Shown: in pieces, positions 1 through 6,701 of the stretch
Layout of the letters: every line of letters starts with the position of its first letter
Position numbering within the stretch: the stretch's first letter is position 1
Source: Gammaproteobacteria bacterium UBA3532
Lineage (GTDB): Bacteria; Pseudomonadota; Gammaproteobacteria; Enterobacterales; UBA3532
DNA: 18,478 nucleotides
Direction of reading: 5' to 3'
NCBI GenBank assembly: GCA_002376965.1
Contig: DFOV01000037.1
Location: 1-18,478, forward strand
Position numbers and translations under genes: made by a program
The notes under the pieces: generated by a model
What the model saw: the letters and a program-made list of their open reading frames with translations, nothing else
Told to the model about the DNA's origin: nothing
Database searches by the model: none

Positions 1-22
1 GCGCTCGCTCTAAACTCGAGTT

Positions 23-481
23 GTGAATTGTAATCAATTTAAAGCATACTGGTTTGATAGTGATATCAACGATCTAGATGATGAACTTCAGGACAAAGTA
101 TTTGACCATTTCCATTCCTGCCGTGCTTGCAGTGATGCCGTGTTGGCTAAAAGCCTTTTGAAAAGGGGGGTAAGCATTAGTGATTATCCATGTGTTCATA
201 TGGCTCAATATGCCGAGTTTTATTGTGAACAACACCCAGATCCTAAAGAATGTCATGATGCCGTAATACAATATGACGAGGTATTCGATGAGTACTCGAT
301 ACCCCATGGTGATGGCATTAGCCAGATGATGATAAATAACTGCCCATGGTGTGGGGTAGCCCTGCCTGAAAGCAAAAGGGACTTGTGGTTCGATACGTTG
401 GCGTCAATGGGCTACGATGACCCTTGGGAGCAAGATATACCTGGTAAATTTAAGTCAAAGCAGTGGCGATTGTTTGGTTAA
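23..481 (+). CDS. Zinc-motif protein with DUF6980-like C-terminal domain
   Basis: Predicted 152-residue cytoplasmic protein of unknown function. Residues 29-36 show H-x3-C-x2-C, the signature of the zf-HC2/anti-sigma type zinc fold. Residues about 57-150 resemble the DUF6980 family: several Cys/His (C57, H59, C68, H71, C77), a CPWCG knuckle at 107-111 and the run LPESKRDLWFD at 114-124. This assignment is from memory of the family. The start is GTG because an in-frame TAA lies at 11-13 and no ATG precedes the conserved part; the ribosome site is poor. The next gene starts one base after the stop, so the two are probably translationally coupled. The pairing of two zinc-type modules suggests a metal-binding regulatory or structural role, but that is inference. 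Confidence 0.7.
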   Translation: MNCNQFKAYWFDSDINDLDDELQDKVFDHFHSCRACSDAVLAKSLLKRGVSISDYPCVHMAQYAEFYCEQHPDPKECHDAVIQYDEVFDEYSIPHGDGISQMMINNCPWCGVALPESKRDLWFDTLASMGYDDPWEQDIPGKFKSKQWRLFG

Positions 482-482
482 T

Positions 483-965
483 ATGATTATCGACAGCACA
501 AATTATAATATCGGAAATAAAGCAATGGCATCAGTGTTATTGCTTTATTATCATTTGCTCCGTGATGGTGGTATCACCAATGATCAGACCGTCTACATCG
601 ACCCAGATGACTTCAATGGCATCGATTTTGTCGGCGTGGAGGTTCGAGAGTCTCCGAGTTTTAGTTTTGATTTGGATGAGATGCTTATTCAACAAGGCGC
701 TATCATTTATCTACTCTGCGATCTCAACGACATTATTAGTGAGTATGAAGATGATTTCTACTCTCAACCACAAGCAACGGAAATACTCGCTGCGCTGAAA
801 AAACACCAGAAATCACCAATTCCTGAGATCGCATCATTATTTGAGTTACTTCCAGCTTCTGAAGCCGAGCTTGACTATGGTGAATACCAAGAGTTATTAA
901 AGGCTATCTATAACAAGTACGTGCAAGCATTTTTTGTTGCGAAGTTTGGGGAGGGCTTTTCATGA
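483..965 (+). CDS. Hypothetical protein, operon with flanking genes
   Basis: Predicted 160-residue soluble, acidic protein. I do not recognise a family. The start at 483 is preferred over an upstream in-frame ATG at 417, because 417 would overlap most of the end of the previous gene and 483 falls one base after its stop. There is no signal peptide or membrane segment; the middle third is rich in Asp and Glu. The stop overlaps the next start as ATGA at 962-965. Tight packing with both neighbours implies one transcript and perhaps a joint function, such as an accessory or immunity-type cluster, but nothing in the sequence names it. Confidence 0.65.
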   Translation: MIIDSTNYNIGNKAMASVLLLYYHLLRDGGITNDQTVYIDPDDFNGIDFVGVEVRESPSFSFDLDEMLIQQGAIIYLLCDLNDIISEYEDDFYSQPQATEILAALKKHQKSPIPEIASLFELLPASEAELDYGEYQELLKAIYNKYVQAFFVAKFGEGFS

Positions 966-1348
966 GGTTTTATTATTTGGCAATCGCAAAAGCAGCGGAT
1001 TCAGACTTGGATTGGCCTTCCAAAGTGCGTTATATAGCGATCAGTCATACAGTAAAGAATAAAAGTGGTCACTTCGGTATTCGTGCTCTGACAAACGGCT
1101 TGGATACTCTTAAAATGCATGGTGCTTTAGACACATTAGAAGAAGCGCTATTGCGAGCATCTGTGGAGTGGAAGATCCCTGTTACTTCATGGTTTCTCTA
1201 TCAGCCACCACAAAATATCCCGTTGTATAGTTCGCCTAGAGTGGTAGAGGACAAGGTGAACTATAAAGCGCGCAAGAAAATGCTAGGTTATTTGGAGTAT
1301 TATAGAAATTGCGATAGTCGCTATAGTCCTTCGAGCTATATAAGCTAA
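962..1348 (+). CDS. Hypothetical protein, probable N-terminal part of a frameshifted gene
   Basis: A 128-residue reading frame starting in an ATGA overlap with the previous gene and preceded by a strong ribosome site (GGGGAGGG at about -7). It has no recognisable family; it is basic and Tyr-rich near the end (residues 100-127). The frame closes with TAA at 1346-1348. Another frame opens directly at 1344 and reads as protein-like sequence into the 1383-1700 frame. Skipping one base, T1346, would join Ser-128 to Asn-Ala-Lys and give one protein of about 245 residues (962-1700). I think the two pieces are one gene broken by a frameshift or a sequencing error, but two overlapping genes remain possible. 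Confidence 0.55.
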   Translation: MRFYYLAIAKAADSDLDWPSKVRYIAISHTVKNKSGHFGIRALTNGLDTLKMHGALDTLEEALLRASVEWKIPVTSWFLYQPPQNIPLYSSPRVVEDKVNYKARKKMLGYLEYYRNCDSRYSPSSYIS

Positions 1349-1382
1349 TGCCAAAGAGCTTTCAGATGAACACATTGCTTTA

Positions 1383-1700
1383 ATGTGGGATGTGCCAGAA
1401 ATACCACTGGATAGGGCGGTGCCGCTGTATATGCTGTGGTGTATCGAGCATAAAAACGATCAAGGAAGCCTGGTTTTCGACCAGACTATTAGCGCGCTGA
1501 ATAAATATGCCAGGGCAAAAAGTTCCAGTGCAAAGTACAGAAACTTCAAATATTTGTGCAGTGAAGAGCTGATTTCAACTGTTCAAGTGTTCCTGGATTG
1601 GTGTAAGAGCGAGCTGCTACTGGATTATGATCCAACGCTATCGCGTGCTATAAAAAACTGGGCAGCGGTTAGCCGTGATTACTCACATCCAACCGATTAG
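1383..1700 (+). CDS. Hypothetical protein, probable C-terminal part of the frameshifted gene
   Basis: A 105-residue frame from the first in-frame ATG, though the open frame extends back to 1344 after an in-frame TAA at 1341-1343. The codons between 1344 and 1382 read as ordinary protein (ANAKELSDEHIAL). No Shine-Dalgarno sequence precedes ATG 1383. Both facts favour its being the continuation of 962-1348 in a shifted frame. The content is mixed helical with several Trp and Cys residues and no family that I recognise. It is followed by 83 non-coding bases that carry the promoter of the toxin-antitoxin pair. Confidence 0.5.
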   Translation: MWDVPEIPLDRAVPLYMLWCIEHKNDQGSLVFDQTISALNKYARAKSSSAKYRNFKYLCSEELISTVQVFLDWCKSELLLDYDPTLSRAIKNWAAVSRDYSHPTD

Positions 1701-1722
1701 CAGGGCTACTGCAATCTGGTGA

Positions 1723-1751
1723 TGTTTTTTACCCTACTAACAATTTATAAT
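1723..1751 (+). promoter_or_regulatory. Candidate promoter of the antitoxin-Doc operon
   Basis: A perfect TATAAT lies at 1746-1751, 17 bases after a weak -35-like TGTTTT at 1723-1728. It would start transcription about 26 bases upstream of the antitoxin ATG. It sits in the only gap between the hypothetical cluster and the toxin-antitoxin genes. The weak -35 fits a promoter repressed by its own product, but that is inference. Confidence 0.45.
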
Positions 1752-1783
1752 CAGAATGTATAGAAAATAACCGGTAGATTGTT

Positions 1784-1954
1784 ATGAATAAGAAAATAGA
1801 AGCCTATGGGGTCAAGCCTGTTGTCAGACCAAAAATTCGCGCAACCAAACAGCTGGATTTAACCGGAGCAGAGGGTAGACAAATCGTTCGTTCAGAAACC
1901 AAGCTTGCGCTTAGAACACACCAGAAGACTTTTAAAAAGCTGGCTGATATGTAA
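1784..1954 (+). CDS. Putative antitoxin of the Doc-type toxin (56 residues)
   Basis: A short ORF encoding 56 residues, basic overall (many Lys/Arg), beginning MNKKIEAYGVKPVVRPK. Its TAA (1952-1954) overlaps the ATG of the Doc gene by one base, the usual arrangement of type II antitoxin then toxin with translational coupling. It does not resemble the Phd/YefM fold in length or sequence. Antitoxins of Fic/Doc proteins normally block the active site with an added motif or C-terminal peptide, and the Lys-rich helix at the C-terminus (residues 43-56) could serve this way. I call it an antitoxin from position and size, not homology; I recall similar unnamed small proteins next to Doc genes in other marine gammaproteobacteria. 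The ribosome site is weak (GGTAG at about -10). Confidence 0.65.
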   Translation: MNKKIEAYGVKPVVRPKIRATKQLDLTGAEGRQIVRSETKLALRTHQKTFKKLADM

Positions 1955-2352
1955 TGAACTTGATTTTTTTCCCTTTTGAACGAGTGATAGAGATCAACGC
2001 ATTTATATTGGAAACAGAGCAAGGTATGAAAGGTTCTGCGGATCTAAATAAGCTCCAGGGAGCGTTAGGCCGCATAGATAATGCAATTGCCTATTCTGGT
2101 TTGGATGATGTTTTTGAAATCGCGGCAAAATATGCGGGAAGTATTGCCGTGTCACACTCGTTATCTGATGCCAATAAAAGGACTGGGCTTGCTGTGGCTT
2201 TGGAATATTTGTCACTCAATGACTATGAGCTGGTTGTTGACAATGACCTGTTTGCTGATGCTATGAGGGATTTGGTGGTAGGTAAAATTGGCGAGTCGGA
2301 TTTTGCGGATCTTCTTTATGCACAGTTCATTCAGGAGCAGAATACCCACTAG
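1954..2352 (+). CDS. doc: Doc/Fic-family toxin (death-on-curing type)
   Basis: A 132-residue Fic-fold protein of Doc length. The Fic motif is seen at residues 68-76 as HSLSDANKR, followed by TGL, matching the Doc pattern H-x-F-x-D-A-N-K-R except that Leu replaces Phe. His68, Asp72, Asn74, Lys75 and Arg76 are all kept, so the enzyme is probably active. Doc of phage P1 phosphorylates elongation factor Tu and stops translation; that role is transferred from the family. The upstream 56-residue gene is the likely antitoxin, sharing one base with this start. The following gene starts 28 bases later with its own ribosome site. The pair may act in plasmid- or island-type addiction, or in phage defence. 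Confidence 0.85.
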   Translation: MNLIFFPFERVIEINAFILETEQGMKGSADLNKLQGALGRIDNAIAYSGLDDVFEIAAKYAGSIAVSHSLSDANKRTGLAVALEYLSLNDYELVVDNDLFADAMRDLVVGKIGESDFADLLYAQFIQEQNTH

Positions 2353-2380
2353 GTAGGATTGGCACTGGGAAGGATTATTC

Positions 2381-2761
2381 ATGTTAAATAAAGAAACCTC
2401 TGAGTCTGAGGAAGCGACAACAACGTCACAGTACGAGAAAATGCGCTTTATTATGAGCTGGGTGATCGTCATTGTATTATCGCTGTTTGGTATTTTTCTG
2501 ATGTTCAAGTTATCGACTGTTCATGAAACGGAAGGAAATTACTGGAAGTCCCTTATACGAGAGCAGTTTCCTGTGATGGTTGGCCTGCCAATGGCTGGGT
2601 TGGGATCGCTATTCTTAACGCTTATTTTACGAATATCTACAGGCCCACTGGAGTTTGAAGCAGGGGGAATAAAATTTAAAGGTGGGGCGGCTCCCATTGT
2701 TTTCTGGTTGATTTGCTTTTTAAGCTGCACTTTCGCCATTGGGTTTCTTTGGCAAAAGTAG
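2381..2761 (+). CDS. Small inner-membrane protein, unknown
   Basis: A 126-residue protein with a charged 20-residue N-terminus (Glu/Thr/Ser-rich) and three predicted membrane segments at about residues 24-43, 65-83 and 105-122. Two Gly-rich turns (GLPMAGLGS near 69-77, GGIKFKGGAAP near 94-104) separate the last segments. A good AAGGA site lies about 8 bases before the ATG. I do not recognise a family. It lies just downstream of the toxin-antitoxin pair and may share its transcript; no functional link is visible. Confidence 0.7.
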   Translation: MLNKETSESEEATTTSQYEKMRFIMSWVIVIVLSLFGIFLMFKLSTVHETEGNYWKSLIREQFPVMVGLPMAGLGSLFLTLILRISTGPLEFEAGGIKFKGGAAPIVFWLICFLSCTFAIGFLWQK

Positions 2762-2861
2762 GTAAATATTACCCCTTGCCACAGATAGCCAGGGCTTGAT
2801 GATAGAGTAGTATAAGTGCAGTTTGCTTGAGCTCTTGTTATAAAAATTAATTATCAGTGAT

Positions 2862-2890
2862 TTGACATTTCGTTTTGAAGTCAATAGGGT
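2862..2890 (+). promoter_or_regulatory. Candidate promoter of the ectoine-degradation genes
   Basis: A perfect TTGACA at 2862-2867 is followed after 17 bases by a poor -10 (TAGGGT, 2885-2890). A second -10-like TATAAG at 2895-2900 is too far away for this -35. The strong -35 and weak -10 sit about 30 bases before the doeB2 ATG. The rest of the 2762-2921 gap shows no clear terminator or gene. Confidence 0.35.
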
Positions 2891-2921
2891 GTTGTATAAG
2901 CCAATCAAGGGGAGACCTGCG

Positions 2922-4073
2922 ATGTCGTCATGGAACACCATTCTTACTGAGGCGATAGCACTGCGTCATCAGCTGCACCGGCAGCCTGAATTGACCTGGA
3001 ACGAACGGCAAACTGCCGAGCGTATTCGTTGTGCGCTTGATTCGTTGGATATTCCGTGGCGTGCCTGTGCTAAGTATGGCACGGTGGCAACATTGGCCGA
3101 AAATACATCCGGTAGGCATATTGCTCTGCGTGCCGATATGGATGCCCTGCCCATTACCGAACAAACCAATCTTGAATATCAATCTGAAGTGGATGGCTGC
3201 ATGCATGCCTGTGGGCATGATGGTCATAGTGCTGCCTTGTGGGCGATGGCTTCGTGGTTAAAGCTGCATGAAAATACGCTTCCTGGCCCAGTTTCCTTGA
3301 TTTTTCAACCTGCTGAAGAAGGAGGGCATGGCGCTCGTGAGATGATTGCCGACGGCGCGCTGGATGGTATTGATTGTATCTACGGTTGGCATAATTGGCC
3401 AGCCATTCCACTTGGGCAGGCGGTGTGCCCTGATGGCACGGTGATGTGTGGCAATGGCACTTTTAAAGTGACGGTGACAGGCAAAGGGGGGCATGCCAGC
3501 CAGCCTGAAGCCTGTCGCGATCCGGTGATTGCCGCTGCTGCAATCACCCTCAATTTGCAGCAAATCATCAGTCGACGTTTGGCCCCTCAGTCGGCGGCGG
3601 TCGTGAGTGTCAGCTCTATAGTGGCTCCATCTGCTCCAACCGTTACTCCCGAGAAAGCGCTGCTTGAAGGCAGCATTCGTATTGCTCATCCAGACTTGCG
3701 CGAGCAAATCAATGACCTGATCCAGCAGATCTGCTATGACACTGCATCCACCTACGGGGTGCAAGCGGCTGTCGAGATTATTCCTCGCTATGAAGCCACC
3801 ATTAATCATACTGAGCCTGCTCTGGCTTTTCGTCAGGCGTTGGGCCAAACCCTCGGTGCCAAGTGGTGTGCTCAGGTAGCGACGCCGATTATGGCATCAG
3901 AAGATTTTAGTTATTACCTCAATGCGATTCCAGGTGCGTTTGCGCTGATTGGCATTGAAGAAAATGGAGAATTTTGTGCGCCTTGTCATAGCCCGCATTA
4001 TCGCTTCAACGACAGGGTGTTACCCCATGTTGTTCGGGCATTGTGTCGGTTAGTTGGTGCTCCATTGCCCTGA
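2922..4073 (+). CDS. doeB2: N-acetyl-L-2,4-diaminobutyrate deacetylase, M20 family
   Basis: A 383-residue M20-family metal amidohydrolase, the usual length. Zinc-site motifs in order: RADMDALP (70-77), HACGHDGH (95-102; Cys97 and His99 as likely ligands), QPAEEGG (129-135; Glu132/133 as general base and ligand), GWHNWP (155-160) and a late HSPHY. The dimerisation or lid domain starts near GKGGHASQP (187-195). The family also includes hippurate and amino-acid deacylases; the assignment to removal of the acetyl group from the product of ectoine ring opening comes from the following doeD-doeA-doeC genes. The ATG at 2922 has a GGGGAG ribosome site; an upstream in-frame start at 2862 lies inside the promoter and is rejected. 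A 133-base gap separates it from doeD. Confidence 0.85.
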   Translation: MSSWNTILTEAIALRHQLHRQPELTWNERQTAERIRCALDSLDIPWRACAKYGTVATLAENTSGRHIALRADMDALPITEQTNLEYQSEVDGCMHACGHDGHSAALWAMASWLKLHENTLPGPVSLIFQPAEEGGHGAREMIADGALDGIDCIYGWHNWPAIPLGQAVCPDGTVMCGNGTFKVTVTGKGGHASQPEACRDPVIAAAAITLNLQQIISRRLAPQSAAVVSVSSIVAPSAPTVTPEKALLEGSIRIAHPDLREQINDLIQQICYDTASTYGVQAAVEIIPRYEATINHTEPALAFRQALGQTLGAKWCAQVATPIMASEDFSYYLNAIPGAFALIGIEENGEFCAPCHSPHYRFNDRVLPHVVRALCRLVGAPLP

Positions 4074-4206
4074 TCAGGTTTGCGGCTAGCGCTCTGCTTG
4101 ACTAGGCTTTTGAATAACGCTTTTTTCTCTTTCGTCTCACTGCATGCGTTGATGGGTGAGGCGTCAATCTAAAATCTGGTAGCGCAATGCTACGACTGGA
4201 GGTGTT
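4074..4206 (+). other. Gap between doeB2 and doeD with small hairpin
   Basis: No gene is seen in this gap. A short inverted repeat GTAGC-GCAAT-GCTAC lies at 4179-4193, just before the GGAGG ribosome site (4198-4202) of doeD, so a leader hairpin could affect translation of doeD. A T-rich run at about 4121-4129 is not preceded by a clear stem. A promoter for doeDAC may exist here, but I cannot point to one. Confidence 0.3.
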
Positions 4207-5466
4207 ATGGATATTTTTGAGCAATGGGAATCGGAGATTCGTGGCTATTGTCGAGCCTATCCGACTGTCTTTCAATCTGCATCGAATGCACGTCAAATAG
4301 ACGAAAATGGTAAGTCGTATATCGACTTTTTCGCAGGAGCTGGAGTGCTGAACTTTGGGCATAATAATCCTGCGATGAAAAAGGCCATCATCCGCTTTAT
4401 TGAAAACGATGGCGTCGCGCATAGCCTTGATATGTATACCACCCCCAAGCGGGAATTTGTACAAGCCTTTGTCGATACCATTCTGAAGCCCCGCAATATG
4501 CAATACAAGCTACAGTTTATGGGGCCGACTGGGGCTAATGCGGTTGAAGCGGCGCTTAAGCTGGCACGAAAAGTAACAGGTCGTACTGATGTGGTGGCAT
4601 TCAGTCAGGGCTTTCATGGCATGACGCTGGGTGCGCTAGCTTGTACGGCCAATCAATACTTCCGTAAAGCGGCGGGTGTACCGCTTACGCATGTCAGCCA
4701 TGCGCCGTTCGAAACCAACCTTGGCTGTGGGGCGGGCTGTCTGGAAACCTTGCGTCAAGCCTACCTCAGTCCAAACAGCGGCTACGATACTCCAGCGGCT
4801 TTTATCGTTGAAACTATTCAGGCCGAAGGCGGCGTCAATATTGCCACCAAAGAGTGGCTGCATGCAGTTCAGGCCTTGGCTCACGAGTTAGGTGCTTTGT
4901 TTATTATTGACGACATTCAGGTGGGTTGCGGACGAACCGGTTCTTATTTCAGCTTTGATGATATGGGGCTAGATCCGGATATTGTATGCCTGGCGAAAGG
5001 GATTGGTGGGTTTGGAACACCCATGGCGATGAATCTGGTCAAGCCTGAGCATGATGCAAAGTGGCTGCCGGGAGAGCATACCGGTACTTTCAGAGGCCAG
5101 GGAATCTCATTTGTCGCTGGACGCGAAGGGCTGCGATATTTCGAAAATGATGACCTGATGAAGCAAACCCGTGCGCGTGAAGTTCAGATCACTGATCGCC
5201 TCAAGGCGATTGCCAAACGTTACGGTAAAAGCAATTGGGAAGTGCGTGGCAAAGGAATGATCCATGGGCTGGATATGAAAGATTCGCCTTTTACCAAATC
5301 TGTCGCCAAAACTTGTTTTGACAGTGGGTTACTTATCGGCGCATGTGGTGTAACCAGCACCGTTTTGAAAGTGATCCCACCGCTTACGACACCTGACAAG
5401 GACTTGGAAGAAGGGCTGGATATTTTGGAGTCCGCTGTAGGAACTGTTGCTGGAGGTGGTGTATGA
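4207..5466 (+). CDS. doeD: L-2,4-diaminobutyrate transaminase, class III PLP aminotransferase
   Basis: A 419-residue class III aminotransferase close to EctB-type enzymes. Visible residues: the phosphate-binding GPTGANAVEAALKLAR (106-121), the PLP-ring Asp235 in IIDDIQVGCGRTG, and the Schiff-base Lys264 in LAKGIGGFGTPMA. In ectoine breakdown it takes L-2,4-diaminobutyrate to aspartate 4-semialdehyde with transfer of the amino group to a keto acid. Reading it as biosynthetic EctB is less likely because ectA and ectC are absent and degradation genes follow. GGAGG precedes the ATG by four bases. The stop overlaps the doeA start as ATGA, so doeD and doeA are translationally coupled. Confidence 0.88.
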   Translation: MDIFEQWESEIRGYCRAYPTVFQSASNARQIDENGKSYIDFFAGAGVLNFGHNNPAMKKAIIRFIENDGVAHSLDMYTTPKREFVQAFVDTILKPRNMQYKLQFMGPTGANAVEAALKLARKVTGRTDVVAFSQGFHGMTLGALACTANQYFRKAAGVPLTHVSHAPFETNLGCGAGCLETLRQAYLSPNSGYDTPAAFIVETIQAEGGVNIATKEWLHAVQALAHELGALFIIDDIQVGCGRTGSYFSFDDMGLDPDIVCLAKGIGGFGTPMAMNLVKPEHDAKWLPGEHTGTFRGQGISFVAGREGLRYFENDDLMKQTRAREVQITDRLKAIAKRYGKSNWEVRGKGMIHGLDMKDSPFTKSVAKTCFDSGLLIGACGVTSTVLKVIPPLTTPDKDLEEGLDILESAVGTVAGGGV

Positions 5467-6701
5467 GAGAACGTGATGATATGACTTTTCCGTTTGCTGA
5501 GTATATGCGGCGGTTAAGTGACTTGCGCCAACGCATGGCTGAACGCTTGATGGACGCAGTGATTATTACTGATCCCGAAAACCTGATGTACCTCACTGAT
5601 TATCAAACCACAGGGTATTCATTTTTTCAGGCATTGGTAGTACCGCTTGAAGGTGAGCCATTTATGATCACAAGGATGATGGAAGAGTCGAATGTGATCG
5701 CCCGTACCTGGGTTGATCTGACACGGCCTTATCCTGACACCGGTGATGCGGTGCAAATGTTGGTTGAGTCGCTGCGTGAATTTGGTTTGTCAGATAAGGT
5801 CTTGGGCTATGAGCGCAACAGCTACTTCTTCCCGGCCTACCATCAGGACTATATTCATACCACCTTCACCGATGGGCGGTTGATGGACTGCTTTGGCATT
5901 GTTGAGGAAGGGCGTGCCTGCAAATCTGATGTTGAACTGGACATTATGCGCCGTTCGGCTAAAGCAGCCAAGGCGGGTATGCTGGCTGGAATCGAAGCGG
6001 CCCAGCCAGGTGTGACTGAAAATGAAATTGCCGGTGAAATCAGCTTGGCTATGTTTAAAGCTGGTGGTGAAGCGCCTGCTGTAATGCCTTACGTGACGTC
6101 TGGCCCTCGCAGTATGATTGGCCATGCGACGTGGGAAGGACGAACTGTTCAACCGGGAGAGCATGTCTTTCTTGAAGTCGGTGGGTGTTATCGTCGCTAC
6201 CATACGGCTCTTATGCGTACCGTTATTTGTGGTGAAATGAATAATGCGATGTATAAAGCGCAGCAAACAATGAAGTTTGCATTAAAGCGGGTACGAGAAG
6301 AGTTGCGGCCTGGGTTAACGGTTTCTGACGTGGATAACCTGGTACGTACCATCATTACCGATAATGATGTGGATGGAAAATTGATTACCCGCTCAGGGTA
6401 TTCTATCGGCATCGCTTTTCCGCCGAGCTGGGATGAGGGCTACATCATTAGTTTGAAACAAGGCGATTCACGCGTTCTACAAAAGGGCATGACGTTTCAT
6501 ATCATTCCGTGGATCTGGGGAGTTGAAGGTGACAAAACCTGCGGCATTTCAGACACCTTTTACATAACCGAAAATGGCTGCGGTTCGTTCTTTGACGATG
6601 TCGAACAGGACTTTGTGGTAAAGAAAGTACCTCCGGTCAAATCGGTTAAGAAAAGCGAGCCTAAAGCGCCAGCAAAACCCGTTGATAAGGAGGCCAGCTA
6701 A
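5463..6701 (+). CDS. doeA: Ectoine hydrolase, M24-type fold
   Basis: A 412-residue creatinase/Xaa-Pro-peptidase (M24) fold protein. The N-terminal creatinase domain spans about 10-150 and the pita-bread domain about 155-380. It opens the ectoine ring to N-acetyl-diaminobutyrate. The usual M24 metal-binding pair in D-x-G...D is replaced: Glu238 in LEVGG, and Thr248-Ala249 where the second Asp is expected. This fits the metal-independent chemistry reported for the ectoine hydrolase family. An extra tail of about 28 residues (from about 385) is rich in Lys and Pro. The start is ATG 5463, with GGAGG ahead and a 4-base overlap with doeD; ATG 5481 is an alternative. The stop abuts the doeC start. 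Confidence 0.88.
   Translation: MRERDDMTFPFAEYMRRLSDLRQRMAERLMDAVIITDPENLMYLTDYQTTGYSFFQALVVPLEGEPFMITRMMEESNVIARTWVDLTRPYPDTGDAVQMLVESLREFGLSDKVLGYERNSYFFPAYHQDYIHTTFTDGRLMDCFGIVEEGRACKSDVELDIMRRSAKAAKAGMLAGIEAAQPGVTENEIAGEISLAMFKAGGEAPAVMPYVTSGPRSMIGHATWEGRTVQPGEHVFLEVGGCYRRYHTALMRTVICGEMNNAMYKAQQTMKFALKRVREELRPGLTVSDVDNLVRTIITDNDVDGKLITRSGYSIGIAFPPSWDEGYIISLKQGDSRVLQKGMTFHIIPWIWGVEGDKTCGISDTFYITENGCGSFFDDVEQDFVVKKVPPVKSVKKSEPKAPAKPVDKEAS

Noticed and set aside
1..2761. Integron-like cassette array of small genes
   Set aside because: Small unknown genes plus a toxin-antitoxin pair suggested it, but genes overlap or lie under 30 bases apart and no attC-type GTTRRRY/RYYYAAC pairs were seen between them.
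3258..3848. 196-codon frame on the - strand
   Set aside because: It lies fully inside doeB2, whose zinc motifs and length are clear; the antisense translation is Arg/His-rich and unlike a known protein.
4207..5466. ectB of ectoine biosynthesis
   Set aside because: The enzyme family is the same, but ectA and ectC are absent and the gene is coupled to ectoine hydrolase, so the catabolic doeD is the better call.
5790..6266. 158-codon frame on the - strand
   Set aside because: Antisense shadow of doeA with no ribosome site and no family.
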